Source of the DNA: Desulfurivibrio alkaliphilus AHT 2
GTDB lineage: Bacteria > Desulfobacterota > Desulfobulbia > Desulfobulbales > Desulfurivibrionaceae
Direction: 5' to 3'
Length of the DNA stretch: 64,000 bases
Assembly: GCF_000092205.1 (NCBI RefSeq)
Contig: NC_014216.1
Location: 62,001 to 126,000 of the forward strand
A program made the position numbers and the translations under genes. Below the pieces are notes generated by a model. It was not told the origin of the DNA. It saw only the letters and a program-made list of their open reading frames with translations, and ran no database searches. This document shows positions 9,901 to 21,174 of this stretch, piece after piece. How positions within the stretch are numbered: position 1 is the stretch's first letter; each line of letters starts with the position of its first letter.

Positions 9901-9928
9901 CCCGTAATCGTCCAGCAGCACCTTTGTC

Positions 9929-9971
9929 GGGGGAACGCAGAAAGTTATTGCCTGCGTTCCCCCTTTTTTTT
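9929..9971 (+). terminator. Rho-independent terminator after dnaK
   Basis: GGGGGAACGCAG pairs perfectly with CTGCGTTCCCCC (12 bp, 11-nt loop) and is followed by eight T. This is a textbook intrinsic terminator closing grpE-dnaK. Confidence 0.95.
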
Positions 9972-10039
9972 ATGCTCCGGGCTTTGTCGAATGATTACTG
10001 CCACCACTTAACCGCAACCATTAACAGGACCATTGAAAC

Positions 10040-11005
10040 ATGCGCGTTCTTTCCGGTATCCAGCCTTCGGGGCAGCTGCACATAGGTAACTATTTCGGCA
10101 TGATGCAGCCGATGATCAGTAACATGGCCGAGCATGAGCTTTACGCCTTTATTGTTGATCTGCACGCCCTCACCTCGGTGCACGACGCTCAGCGGCTGGC
10201 CACCGGCACCCTGGAGGCGGCTGTCGATTTCATGGCGCTGGGGTTGGAGCCCGAGCGCTGCATCTTCTGGGTGCAGTCCGATGTGCCGGAGGTGACCGAG
10301 CTGACCTGGGTGCTCTCCACCCTTACCCCCATGGGGCTGCTGGAGCGTTGTCACTCCTATAAAGATAAAATCGCCAAAGGGATCGCTTCCAGCCATGGCC
10401 TCTTTGCCTACCCGGTGCTGATGGCCGCCGATATCCTGCTCTACCAGGCTCAGAGGGTCCCGGTGGGCAAGGATCAGAAGCAGCACCTGGAGGTGGCCCG
10501 CGATATTGCGATTAAATTCAACTCGCTGTTCGGCGACACCTTTGTGCTGCCGGAACCGGTGATCGACGCCGACCTGGCGGTGGTGCCGGGGCTTGATGGC
10601 CAGAAGATGTCCAAATCGTATGGCAATACCATTCCCATCTTTACCGGGGAAAAAGAGTTGAAAAAACGGGTGATGGCCATCGTTACCGACTCCACCCCGG
10701 TGGATGAACCCAAAGACCCGGACCGTTGCAACCTCTACAATATTTTTAAGCTTTTTGCCCCTGCCGATCGCTTAAAAGAGGTGCGGGACCTTTACCTGAA
10801 CGGCGGTGCCATGTATGGTAAGATCAAGCTGGAATTGCTGGAGCTGCTGTGGGAGTATTTTCGCCCCGCCCGGCAACGCCGGGAACAGTTGCTGGCCGAC
10901 CCCGGCCAGGTGCGGGACATCCTCCGCCAGGGGGCGGAAAAGGCCCGGGCCAAGGCGGCTCCGACCCTGGAGGAGGTTCGCCGTCGGGTAGGTTTACGCT
11001 ATTAG
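10040..11005 (+). CDS. trpS: tryptophanyl-tRNA synthetase
   Basis: A 321-residue class I aminoacyl-tRNA synthetase. The HIGH-type motif appears as LHIGNYFG near residue 15 and the KMSKS loop as GQKMSKSYGN near residue 193. The intervening sequence (AYPVLMAADILLYQAQRVPVGKDQKQHLEV) is typical of bacterial TrpS. It charges tRNA-Trp in the cytoplasm. It sits alone between the dnaK terminator and a LapA-domain gene. Confidence 0.97.
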   Translation: MRVLSGIQPSGQLHIGNYFGMMQPMISNMAEHELYAFIVDLHALTSVHDAQRLATGTLEAAVDFMALGLEPERCIFWVQSDVPEVTELTWVLSTLTPMGLLERCHSYKDKIAKGIASSHGLFAYPVLMAADILLYQAQRVPVGKDQKQHLEVARDIAIKFNSLFGDTFVLPEPVIDADLAVVPGLDGQKMSKSYGNTIPIFTGEKELKKRVMAIVTDSTPVDEPKDPDRCNLYNIFKLFAPADRLKEVRDLYLNGGAMYGKIKLELLELLWEYFRPARQRREQLLADPGQVRDILRQGAEKARAKAAPTLEEVRRRVGLRY

Positions 11006-11094
11006 CAAGGGCGGGCAAGCGCTGGTAAAGGCCCGGGCCCCAAGTTCCAGGACCACAGCTTTGCTGACTCAACTTGGCGTCAGAGGAGCCTGAG

Positions 11095-11355
11095 ATGAAG
11101 ACGATTAACAGGGTTAAGCTGAAACTGTTGCTGGCACTGGTTTTGACTGTGCTGGCGATTGTGGTCATCCTTCAAAATGTTGAACCGGTGACGGTGCAAC
11201 TCCTTTTTGTCAAGGTCAGCATGCCCCGGGCTGCGCTACTGGCCATTACTCTCCTGGTCGGGGTTTTTATCGGAATTCTGATTTCGCTGGGCATCACCGG
11301 CGGCCGCCGGGGTGCTGGCAGCAAGCTGCTGGATTTTGACACCAACGACCATTAG
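11095..11355 (+). CDS. LapA-domain (DUF1049) small membrane protein
   Basis: An 86-residue protein with two hydrophobic helices (LKLLLALVLTVLAIVVILQN and ALLAITLLVGVFIGILISLG) around the QNVEPVTVQLLF motif typical of LapA-domain proteins. These are small inner-membrane proteins linked to LPS/envelope assembly. ATG 11095 has a GAGGAG site seven bases upstream. The TAG stop at 11353-11355 lies within the 9-bp target duplicated by the IS256-family insertion, so the coding sequence is intact but is now separated from its terminator at 12825. Confidence 0.8.
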   Translation: MKTINRVKLKLLLALVLTVLAIVVILQNVEPVTVQLLFVKVSMPRAALLAITLLVGVFIGILISLGITGGRRGAGSKLLDFDTNDH

Positions 11356-11357
11356 CT

Positions 11358-12743
11358 GGGTTATAGTCAAATCTGGTGTATGGGATAACTGAGGAAAATG
11401 GCGTATCATCCAGGTTGATTGATCACCACGACGATCACAGCCAACACAGGAGGATACGCCATGACCAAGTCTACCCCAACCGCTCTTTCACAACAAGGAA
11501 ACAATGTCGCCGACCCGCTTACCGACCTTTTGCGCGATGGTGCCAGGATGCTGATTGCCCAGGCCGTAGAAGCTGAATTACAGGCCTTCATGGCCCAATA
11601 CTCCAGCCGCTTGGAAGATGGCCGCAGGACAGTGGTCCGAAACGGCTATCTTCCCGGTCGCACGATCCAGACCGGAATCGGCGATGTCGAGGTCAAAGTT
11701 CCCAAGGTGCGAGATCGTAGCGGCCAAGGCCTCAAGTTCAACAGCAGTTTGTTGCCGCCTTATCTGAAGCGGGCGCGCAGTGTCGATGAGTTGCTGCCCT
11801 GGCTTTACCTGCGAGGAATTTCCACCGGCGATTACCAGGAGGCCCTGGCCGCACTCCTCGGGGAACAGGCCAAGGGGTTGTCGGCCAACACCATCTCCCG
11901 CTTGAAAGCCAAATGGCTGGCCGAGCACACCAAATGGCGGCAACGTGACCTGAACGGAAAACGCTACGTTTACTGGTGGGTGGATGGCATCTACAGCAAC
12001 GTCCGCATGGATGACAAGCTTTGCCTGCTGGTGATCATTGGAGTTACCGACCAGGGGCACAAGGAACTGATAGCGGTGGAGGATGGCTACCGGGAGTCAA
12101 GCGACAGCTGGTATGAACTTCTCGCCGGGCTGCGGGCTCGGGGCCTGACCACAGGCCCCGAGTTGGCGGTTGGCGATGGTTCCTTGGGGTTCTGGAACGC
12201 CTTGGGCAGGGTCTATCCGAAGACCCGCCACCAACGCTGCTGGGTTCACAAAACGGCCAACGTGCTGAACAAGATGCCCAAAAAGCTTCAGCTCAAGGCC
12301 AAGGCTGATTTGCATGATATCTGGATGGCTGAGACCAAGGAAGATGCCAGCCAGGCTTTTGATCGTATGCTGGCCCGTTTCGAAGACAAATACCCCAAGG
12401 CCATGGAGTGCCTGGCCAAGGACCGGGACGAGTTGCTGGCTTTTTACGATTTTTCCAGCCGAACACTGGGTGCATATCAGGACCACCAACCCCATCGAGT
12501 CGGCCTTTGCCACTGTGCGCCTGCGCAGCAAGAGATCACGGAACTGCGGTTCCAGGGACACCACCCTGACCATGGTCTTTAAGCTGCTGCAAAGCGCTGA
12601 AAAAAGATGGAAAAAGATCAAGGGATTTCGCCGGCTGGCTGAGGTCGTCACCGGCATACAATTCAAAAACGGAATCAAGGTGTCAGATCAACCTATGCGG
12701 ATGGCCGCCTGAGGACTCCGTACACCAGATTTGACAATAACTC
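11358..12743 (+). mobile_element. IS256-family insertion sequence
   Basis: The element is about 1386 bp. Its imperfect terminal inverted repeats are GGGTTATAGTCAAATCTGG on the left and GAGTTATTGTCAAATCTGG as the complement of the right end, both continuing TGTA. It is flanked by a 9-bp direct repeat CCATTAGCT (11349-11357 and 12744-12752), agreeing with the 8-9 bp duplications of IS256 elements. It carries one transposase gene that is now frameshifted. The exact end could shift by a base because of sequence ambiguity at the junction. Confidence 0.92.
11461..12712 (+). pseudogene. IS256-family transposase, frameshifted
   Basis: ATG 11461 has AGGAGG seven bases upstream. The N-terminal part (MTKSTPTALSQQGNN... 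VYWWVDGIYSNVR ... LAVGDGSLGFWNAL) is a typical IS256 mutator-type transposase. It includes the two catalytic Asp regions (WVDG and VGDG). After DELLAFYDF the frame is lost at a T5 run (12450-12454). Homology continues in the next frame as PAEHWVHIRTTNPIESAFATVRLR, to MRMAA and the stop at 12710. Removing one T restores the protein. The catalytic Glu region (NPIES) lies after the break, so this copy should be inactive unless rescued by frameshifting or unless the extra T is a sequencing error. Confidence 0.9.
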
Positions 12744-12824
12744 CCATTAGCTGTCTGCTGGAAAATCTTTCTGGCCACTGCCGCCCCACCGGTTTTCGGT
12801 AAAATTTTCCTACCCTCCCACAGT

Positions 12825-12852
12825 GAGGCCGGCAAAAGTGGGCCTCTTTTTC
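12825..12852 (+). terminator. intrinsic terminator, original end of the lapA unit
   Basis: GAGGCC (12825-12830) pairs with GGCCTC (12841-12846) across a 10-nt loop and is followed by TTTTT. Before the IS256 insertion it lay about 70 bp after the LapA-domain gene. Confidence 0.65.
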
Positions 12853-13033
12853 CTGGCCCGGTTTTTGGGCTCTGGTTGCCGTCTCTCTTTGTCAGCAGTT
12901 TAACCGGCTGTAATGGTGGGTTTAGCCGGCCACCTGCCGTTGGTTGAGGTTTTTTGTGGTTCCACCCTGTTTTGGCACGAAAATAGCATCTCCAGCTGGA
13001 CAACGGTAGAACCAATGCCACGGGGAGAATGTT

Positions 13034-14104
13034 ATGAATGCTGCCGTCGTCGCTGCCCACCAAAACCTTAAAGCGCCCTTGCCTGGTCAGGAAGCTTCGA
13101 TTTATGGCAATCAGGTTGACAGTCTGCTGGTGCAGCTTGATCATTATCGTCGCCAGACGCTCTGGTTGGCCCTGGTCAACAAGCTGCAGGGCCGGCTGGC
13201 CGGCGCCACCGATTTGCCCGGGATGCTGGAGGCCTTTTCCCTTTGGCTGATGCCCCATGTGGAGCACGAGTTGGTGGGGTTTCGCAATTTTGACGGCAGC
13301 CGGAAACATGTTTTGTGCTCATCGCACGGCCCCTTGCGCCGCCGGATGCTGGAAATGGCCGACAAATTTCTGGTATCCCCGACATCTGAAACCGCCTCCC
13401 CCTGCTGCTGGCAGGATGACTTTTACGGCTGCCGCTGGACCATTGAGCTGGCCAGTGACAGTGGTGTGCTGCTGTTGATGCGGCGGGCGGCGACCATTGA
13501 TCAGGAAGGAATTGATCTGTTGGCCGGGATCGTCGGTATTCTGGCGGAACCGCTGCAGCGGGGGCTGGATTATGGCGACCTGTTCGACCAGGCCCGGCGG
13601 GACTTTCTCACCGGGCTGGCCAATCGTCGGGTTTTTGACGAACGAATCGGGCCCTTGCTGGAAAGTGCCCGCCGTTATCAGCAGCCCCTGACCCTGCTCA
13701 GCATGGATCTGGATCGCTTTAAACTGCTTAACGACAGTTGCGGCCATGCCGAAGGGGATCGCGCCCTTTGCCGGGTGGCCGAAACCCTGGCCGGTATGGT
13801 TCGCACCTGTGACCTGCTGGTCAGGATGGGAGGCGATGAGTTTCTGTTGGTCTTGCCCGGTAGCGATGCGAAGGCCGCCAAAATTATGGCGCAACGGATC
13901 CGCTCGGCGGTGAGCGCCTTAAGCTTTGGCGAAGACCGGCGTAAGATGGGCATCAGCGTCGGCATAGTCCAGTGGGCCGCCGGGTTGTCGCTGGACGATT
14001 GGCTGCAGCGGGCCGACGAGGCGCTATACCGCGCCAAAGGGCTGGGCTGCTGCTGCCTGGAACCTTTAAGCAAGCAAGAACAGGATAGCCGCAATTCGAG
14101 CTGA
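13034..14104 (+). CDS. diguanylate cyclase (GGDEF) with GAF-like N-terminus
   Basis: A 356-residue soluble protein. The C-terminal GGDEF domain starts near residue 185 (QARRDFLTGLANRRVFDER). It has an intact GGDEF signature at residues 266-270 and an inhibitory I-site RTCD at 257-260, so it is predicted to make cyclic-di-GMP and be product-inhibited. The N-terminal 180 residues look like a divergent GAF-type sensory domain without transmembrane segments. GGGGAG lies six bases before the ATG. It is monocistronic, with its own promoter region between the lapA terminator and the gene. Confidence 0.9.
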   Translation: MNAAVVAAHQNLKAPLPGQEASIYGNQVDSLLVQLDHYRRQTLWLALVNKLQGRLAGATDLPGMLEAFSLWLMPHVEHELVGFRNFDGSRKHVLCSSHGPLRRRMLEMADKFLVSPTSETASPCCWQDDFYGCRWTIELASDSGVLLLMRRAATIDQEGIDLLAGIVGILAEPLQRGLDYGDLFDQARRDFLTGLANRRVFDERIGPLLESARRYQQPLTLLSMDLDRFKLLNDSCGHAEGDRALCRVAETLAGMVRTCDLLVRMGGDEFLLVLPGSDAKAAKIMAQRIRSAVSALSFGEDRRKMGISVGIVQWAAGLSLDDWLQRADEALYRAKGLGCCCLEPLSKQEQDSRNSS

Positions 14105-14228
14105 AACGCGGTCCTGATCCCTCCTCAACTCAACCCCCGCCCCAACTCCTTTCTCCCCGGGCACACCGGTTTCCCCCGCGGAAGCCGTTGTGCCTCCTGC
14201 CTTTTTTGGGCAACCTGGTGCCCGGTGC

Positions 14229-14257
14229 TTGACAGTCGCGCCGGCCGTTCTTACTGT
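14229..14257 (+). promoter_or_regulatory. candidate clpB promoter
   Basis: TTGACA at 14229-14234, then a 17-bp spacer, then TACTGT at 14252-14257. It lies 143 bp before the clpB start. The rest of the 14105-14399 gap shows no gene or clear heat-shock sigma-32 site. Confidence 0.4.
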
Positions 14258-14399
14258 AAATTTGCGTGTCACAAAGTTGACGCTACGCTGTGCGCCGGCC
14301 GTACCCGGTGCAGGCTCACCTGGCTGGCCTGACGTGCAAGCGTGGGTTGCCAGATGAGAGGCCAAGCTTATTTTTACTCTTAGCCGGGAGAAGCAAGAT

Positions 14400-17024
<2,625 letters not shown>

Positions 17025-17081
17025 CCCAGGTAGATGCTGGCTGACTTGCGGCGGTAAGGATCGTCGATGGCCATCAGGCCC

Positions 17082-17116
17082 AAAAAAAAACCGCTCCCGG
17101 TTGGGGGCGGTTTTTT
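17082..17116 (+). terminator. bidirectional terminator between clpB and the lipoprotein gene
   Basis: CCGCTCCC pairs with GGGGGCGG (one G.T) around a GGTT loop. Nine A precede it and six T follow, so it can act on both strands for the convergent genes. Confidence 0.9.
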
Positions 17117-17167
17117 GGTGGTCCTGAGGGATAAAGTAAAAACAAGCAGTTATAAGGATTGCCGGGT

Positions 17168-17830
17168 CTATTCGGCAGCCGGCAGATCGTCGGGCAGCTG
17201 GCCAAAACCTTCTTCCACCATGGGCAGCTCGTCGCCGCTATCAGGCCGGTAATCATCGGACACCCGGACCACATAGCGGCCCATCATGTCTTCCATGTAT
17301 TTGTCGAAGGCCTCGCGTTGCTTCTCCAGTAACAGCAGTCGCCGGATACTGTTGCGAACGCTGGTGAAGGGCTGGGTTTCACCGCTCAAGGGGTTGGTGA
17401 ACTCGGTATCCTTGTTGGCCTCGTAGTAATCCTGCACTTCCCGGTCACTGACCGTCACGCTGGCCTGAATTTTTTCCTCCAGAAACATTTCTACCAGAGC
17501 CAGTCTGGCAAGGTACTCCACCCGTTTCCGGTATGCTTCACTCTGATCCAGGCCGGCGCGTACCGCCTCCTGGCGGAACATCTCCCGCTTGATCATCTCA
17601 TCGAACAGGCGATCCTGGCCGTCGGGGGTCTCGTACATCAGCCGCCGGCTTTCCGGCATGCCCTGCAGTTCCTGCTCAACGTCCGAAGGGGTAATGTAGC
17701 TCTCTCCCACCTGGACGATATAGCCTTCTTCGGGAGCCGGGCCGGCTTCGGTGCCGATCATTTCCTGCTTTTCCTGGCCGCAGGCGGCGGCCAGGAAGAG
17801 AACCAACAAAACTGTGATAAAGCTTTTCAT
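17168..17830 (-). CDS. lipoprotein with SurA-like N-terminal domain
   Basis: A 220-residue exported lipoprotein with lipobox LAAACGQ (Cys about 17). The mature part resembles the N-terminal helical domain of SurA/PrsA-type chaperones: VGESYITPSDVEQEL, DRLFDEMIKREMFRQEAVRAGL and VSDREVQDYYEANKD. No parvulin PPIase domain follows. It is likely a periplasmic chaperone. It lies downstream of the octaheme nitrite reductase on the same strand, separated by a hairpin terminator, so a role in cytochrome folding is only a guess. Confidence 0.7.
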   Translation of the reverse strand: MKSFITVLLVLFLAAACGQEKQEMIGTEAGPAPEEGYIVQVGESYITPSDVEQELQGMPESRRLMYETPDGQDRLFDEMIKREMFRQEAVRAGLDQSEAYRKRVEYLARLALVEMFLEEKIQASVTVSDREVQDYYEANKDTEFTNPLSGETQPFTSVRNSIRRLLLLEKQREAFDKYMEDMMGRYVVRVSDDYRPDSGDELPMVEEGFGQLPDDLPAAE

Positions 17831-17932
17831 AATAAAACCGTTCCTTGTCTGCCTGTTGCGTGCTTGAGACTTTTTAGTGGCTGTAAATGATCACTCTCCA
17901 GCCGCGAAATACGGCAGGGTAGTTGCAAGATA

Positions 17933-17969
17933 GACAAAGGGCGGGATCAACCTCGTCCCGCCCTTTGTC
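17933..17969 (-). terminator. hairpin terminator after the nitrite reductase
   Basis: GACAAAGGGCGGGA pairs perfectly with TCCCGCCCTTTGTC (14 bp, 9-nt loop) 34 bp after the reductase stop. On the minus strand the following tract (TATCTTGC) is only moderately T-rich. Confidence 0.75.
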
Positions 17970-18003
17970 CTTTTACTGCTGCCTGCCTGTTAAAGCAAGT
18001 GTT

Positions 18004-19677
18004 TTAGCGGAGCTTGGCAATTGCTTTGCGCCGCTCCTCGATGGCCTTCTCCAGCAGGGCGATACCTTGCTGGGACTGGGTCATGGAGTAGGCCAGAGAT
18101 TCCCGGGCCTGCTCAGGGTTGTGGAAGCCGTCGGAGTTCTCGGCTACCCACCATTCCCAGTGAGTGTTGGCCTCGGTGTGATGCTTGCGAACCTCGGCCA
18201 GCACGCTTTCGGGCACACCAAGATCTTTGGCGCGAACAAAGGTGTCGATCAGCTCGGCCAGCCAGAACTCGGCCTTGTTGATCTTGCCGCGGACATAGTT
18301 CTTGATGGCGTGAATGGTGTAGTCGGCCCGCTCCGGAGTCCAGTCGTCATGACATACCAGGCAGGTGTTCTCGTAGCCGTGGTACTTGGGGCTGGTCTGG
18401 AAGTGGGAGGTGTACTTAACGCCGGCCTTGGAAACCATCTTCGGCATATGGCAGTCTTTACACTCAACGCCGGCCTGCTCCATCTTGGAGCCCCAGAATA
18501 CTTCCATTTCCGGATGCTGGATCTTCATCTGATCCGCCCCGGTTACCGCGTTGCGGAAGTCGATGAACTTGAAGTCCTCATACATCCGACGGTTGAAGTC
18601 GAAAACGTTGGACCACTGCATCAGGTTGGTGCGTTGGTCAGCCATGGTCACCCGCTCACCGGTAGCGGCGTCGATACCGGGGTTGCAGTTGTACTCAACG
18701 TGGCACTGGGCGCACATCATATTGGAGTCCGGCTCGCTGAGCAGACCGATGGCCCGGAAGCCGTCACGGAACTCAACTTTTTCCACGGTGATCCGCTTGC
18801 TTTTTTCCTTGTCGTAGGGGTAGGTGCCTTCGCCACGATCAACAATGGCCTGAATCTGGGCATCCCGGGTGATCCGCGGCTCGGTGGAGTGCGGGTCGTG
18901 GCAGGTGAAGCAGTTCAGGGCGTGGTTCAAGCTGCGGGCGAAATCAACCACGTTGGAGGTCCGGTCCCACTTGGCCTTGGGATGGGGGTCGCCCATGTAG
19001 GCCCAGTTGAGGATGTTGTCCTGGGATTTGCAGAACATACATACCGGGTTGGCGGCGGTGGCCACCTGGCCCCGGAAAGCCTTCTGGTTGTTGGTTTCCG
19101 GCTCTACATCGTAGAGGATGTTCCAGGCGCCGGCCTGGGCGGCGGCACCGTCACCGATCAGCTCCCAACTCTTGAGCTGGAAACGGCCGCCGTAAGCGCG
19201 ATCCACCAGCAGATGGTCAACCAGCATGAAGACGTGGCTGCGAGGTTCGGCGTGCTCTTTGGTGAAACCATGGGGCCGCATCAGGGTGTCGTAACGGGAG
19301 GTCCGGCCGGTGGGGGTAGCCTTTTCCTCTTTGGGCGGACGGTCCCAGTTTACCTGCAGCATGGAGTTGAACTGCTCGGCATGGCACTGGCCACAGGTGC
19401 GCTGGTCAACGGAGGTGACCGGCTTGACGTTGAAGTTGCGAACGTGGGCCTCGGTCTCGGTGTGGCAGTGGCCGCAGTTGATGCTGGCGTGGCTGCCGCG
19501 GACGTGGAAAGCCTTGATGTCACTGCCCGGGCCGGTGTTGTCGTGGCAGTTGTAGCAGGTGTTAACATCCACCGGCTTTGCCGCCGCCTGGGCGCCGCTG
19601 GCGCCGAACAGGCTCAGGCCGCCTACCAAGGCAAAAGCAACCGCCGCGCCCAAAAGGGACTTAGGGTTTTTAATCAT
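18004..19677 (-). CDS. octaheme nitrite reductase (ONR, TvNiR-like)
   Basis: A 557-residue periplasmic multiheme cytochrome with a signal peptide (residues 1-32). Eight heme sites are visible: CxxCH at 41, 68, 95, 256, 322, 406 and 439, and CMFCK at 213. The Lys-ligated fourth heme is the catalytic heme of NrfA and of Thioalkalivibrio ONR. Other expected active-site residues are present: Arg 146 (EPRSH), Tyr 329 in CHVEYNC and His 388 in QHPEME. Tyr 329-x-Cys 331 matches the Tyr-Cys pair that is cross-linked in TvNiR and absent from pentaheme NrfA. It should reduce nitrite to ammonium with six electrons. AGGAGG precedes the ATG. No NrfH-like quinol partner is adjacent, so the electron donor is unknown. 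Confidence 0.93.
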   Translation of the reverse strand: MIKNPKSLLGAAVAFALVGGLSLFGASGAQAAAKPVDVNTCYNCHDNTGPGSDIKAFHVRGSHASINCGHCHTETEAHVRNFNVKPVTSVDQRTCGQCHAEQFNSMLQVNWDRPPKEEKATPTGRTSRYDTLMRPHGFTKEHAEPRSHVFMLVDHLLVDRAYGGRFQLKSWELIGDGAAAQAGAWNILYDVEPETNNQKAFRGQVATAANPVCMFCKSQDNILNWAYMGDPHPKAKWDRTSNVVDFARSLNHALNCFTCHDPHSTEPRITRDAQIQAIVDRGEGTYPYDKEKSKRITVEKVEFRDGFRAIGLLSEPDSNMMCAQCHVEYNCNPGIDAATGERVTMADQRTNLMQWSNVFDFNRRMYEDFKFIDFRNAVTGADQMKIQHPEMEVFWGSKMEQAGVECKDCHMPKMVSKAGVKYTSHFQTSPKYHGYENTCLVCHDDWTPERADYTIHAIKNYVRGKINKAEFWLAELIDTFVRAKDLGVPESVLAEVRKHHTEANTHWEWWVAENSDGFHNPEQARESLAYSMTQSQQGIALLEKAIEERRKAIAKLR

Positions 19678-20147
19678 TTTCTCCTCCTGCTCCTTCGATT
19701 TGGTTCATATTGAGTAATCATACAATCTGAAATCTACGGTCGCCTCCTGTGGCTCATCACCTCCTTGCGAACAAACGACGTTAAGGTTAATTTTACCCTC
19801 ATCCAAAAGAATAGCTGTTCTATGGTAGCCATTCCCATTTTGGGTTATTTTAACGTCTTTGGTGTAAAGATGTGGTTAACCTCCAGTAAATTATTTATAG
19901 GAAGCTCTTGTTTTTTCTTTGATAACTCAAGGGTTAAACGGGGCAGGAAATTGTGAGCGACGGCTCATAAAATTGACTCTTAATTTGGGTGTATCACCGT
20001 AAATATCCATGTGTCAAGGCAGATATAATGTTGCCAAAACTTTACGGCATGCAACAATGTGGCAGCGATTGGTGGAGTGTTTCCTGATCATTGCAGGGGG
20101 TGACAAAGACAGGCTTTGATAAACAGGCCCGATGAAAGAGGTGTTGG
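19678..20147. promoter_or_regulatory. AT-rich control region of the nitrite reductase and dus
   Basis: This 470-bp divergent gap is clearly poorer in GC than its surroundings. It holds a 20-bp imperfect palindrome TTGTGAGC-N4-GCTCATAA at 19951-19970, resembling CRP/FNR-superfamily operators although the half-site spacing differs from CRP. Two related sites, TTGAGTAATCAT (19710-19721) and TTGATAACTCAA (19919-19930, whose complement is TTGAGTTATCAA), may be a second operator pair. A TATAAT at about 20025 faces dus. No convincing gene is present. Confidence 0.45.
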
Positions 20148-21155
20148 ATGAAAGAAAATAATGGCCGGGTGCTTGAGTATGGTGGTTTGCGGATCAGCCC
20201 GCCTTTACTTTTGGCGCCCATGGCGGGGCTTACCCATTCTGCCCTGCGACGCCTGGTGCAGGAGCAGGGCGGGGTGGGGCTGTTGAGTACGGAAATGCTG
20301 GCGGCCAAACGTTTACCCCATGAAAACCCGACCCTATCGCCTTATCTGGTGCGTCATCCCAGTGAGCAGCCGCTCTCTTTTCAACTTCTGCTGACCAGTC
20401 CGGCAGAGGTGGCGGCGGCAGTGGCCAGTGCAGAAGAGTTGGGCGCCGCAGCCATCGACCTCAACCTGGGCTGCCCGGCGCCGGATATTCGGCGGCAGGG
20501 GGGCGGCAGTCGGCTGATGGAGGAGCCGCAAATGGTTCGCCGGTTGGTTCAGGAAACCCGGCGGCGGACGGCTTTGCCCTTGAGCGCTAAAATTCGTCTG
20601 GGGGAAGAGTTGAATGCCGAGCGGTTGAGGGCCTTTTGTCTGCTGCTGGAGGATGCCGGTGTCGACCTGCTCACAGTCCATGCCCGTCTGCGTGGTGAAC
20701 CGTACGGGCGCAAGCCCCGCTGGGAATGGGTGGGCAAGGTAAAGCACTGGCTGCGGATTCCCGTGGTGGCCAACGGCGGCATCTTTTCCGCCGCCGATGC
20801 CGCCGCCTGCCTGGCGGCCAGCGGCGCCGACGGCTTGATGATCGGTCGGGCCGCCGCCGCCACGCCCTGGCTTTTCCGCCAACTGGCCGAGGGATGGGCG
20901 ACGGACTTTGCCCCGGGGCACGACGAGTTGTCCACCGCCCCGAGCCAGGAGCAAAAGGCCGCCATTTACCGGCGCTTCTGCGAGTTGCTAAAGGAGAGTT
21001 TTACCCCGGAGCGCCGGTTGGGCCGGCTGAAAGAGTTTACCCATTATTACGCCCGCAATTACCAGTTTGGCCACCATCTGGCGGCGGCGGTGCAGAGCAG
21101 CCCGGACCTGGATACCGCCCGGCGGCGGGCCGAGCACTTTTTGGCGACGGCTTAA
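20148..21155 (+). CDS. dus: tRNA-dihydrouridine synthase
   Basis: A 335-residue flavin TIM-barrel enzyme that reduces uridine to dihydrouridine in tRNA D-loops. The FMN-binding N-terminus (LLLAPMAGLTHSALRRLVQEQG), the catalytic Cys in DLNLGCPAPDIRRQGGGS and the phosphate-binding VVANGGIFSAADAAACLAASGADGLMIGRAA are all present. The DusB-like subgroup is most likely. GAGGTG precedes the ATG by five bases. It is convergent with the CDF transporter gene, 19 bp apart. Confidence 0.93.
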   Translation: MKENNGRVLEYGGLRISPPLLLAPMAGLTHSALRRLVQEQGGVGLLSTEMLAAKRLPHENPTLSPYLVRHPSEQPLSFQLLLTSPAEVAAAVASAEELGAAAIDLNLGCPAPDIRRQGGGSRLMEEPQMVRRLVQETRRRTALPLSAKIRLGEELNAERLRAFCLLLEDAGVDLLTVHARLRGEPYGRKPRWEWVGKVKHWLRIPVVANGGIFSAADAAACLAASGADGLMIGRAAAATPWLFRQLAEGWATDFAPGHDELSTAPSQEQKAAIYRRFCELLKESFTPERRLGRLKEFTHYYARNYQFGHHLAAAVQSSPDLDTARRRAEHFLATA

Positions 21156-21174
21156 AAATGGGTAGGGGCGCTTT

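Noticed and set aside
7963-9921. 652-codon open frame antisense to dnaK
   Set aside because: The + strand is unmistakable dnaK. Long antisense frames are a known by-product of GC-rich codon use in Hsp70 genes.
19710-19721. FNR box upstream of the nitrite reductase
   Set aside because: TTGAGTAATCAT has a 4-base spacer between half-sites, where FNR needs six (TTGAT-N4-ATCAA). It is kept only as an unnamed repeated site.
19765-19956. 63-codon frame in the nitrite reductase promoter region
   Set aside because: It lies in AT-rich non-coding DNA, with no ribosome site and no recognisable protein.
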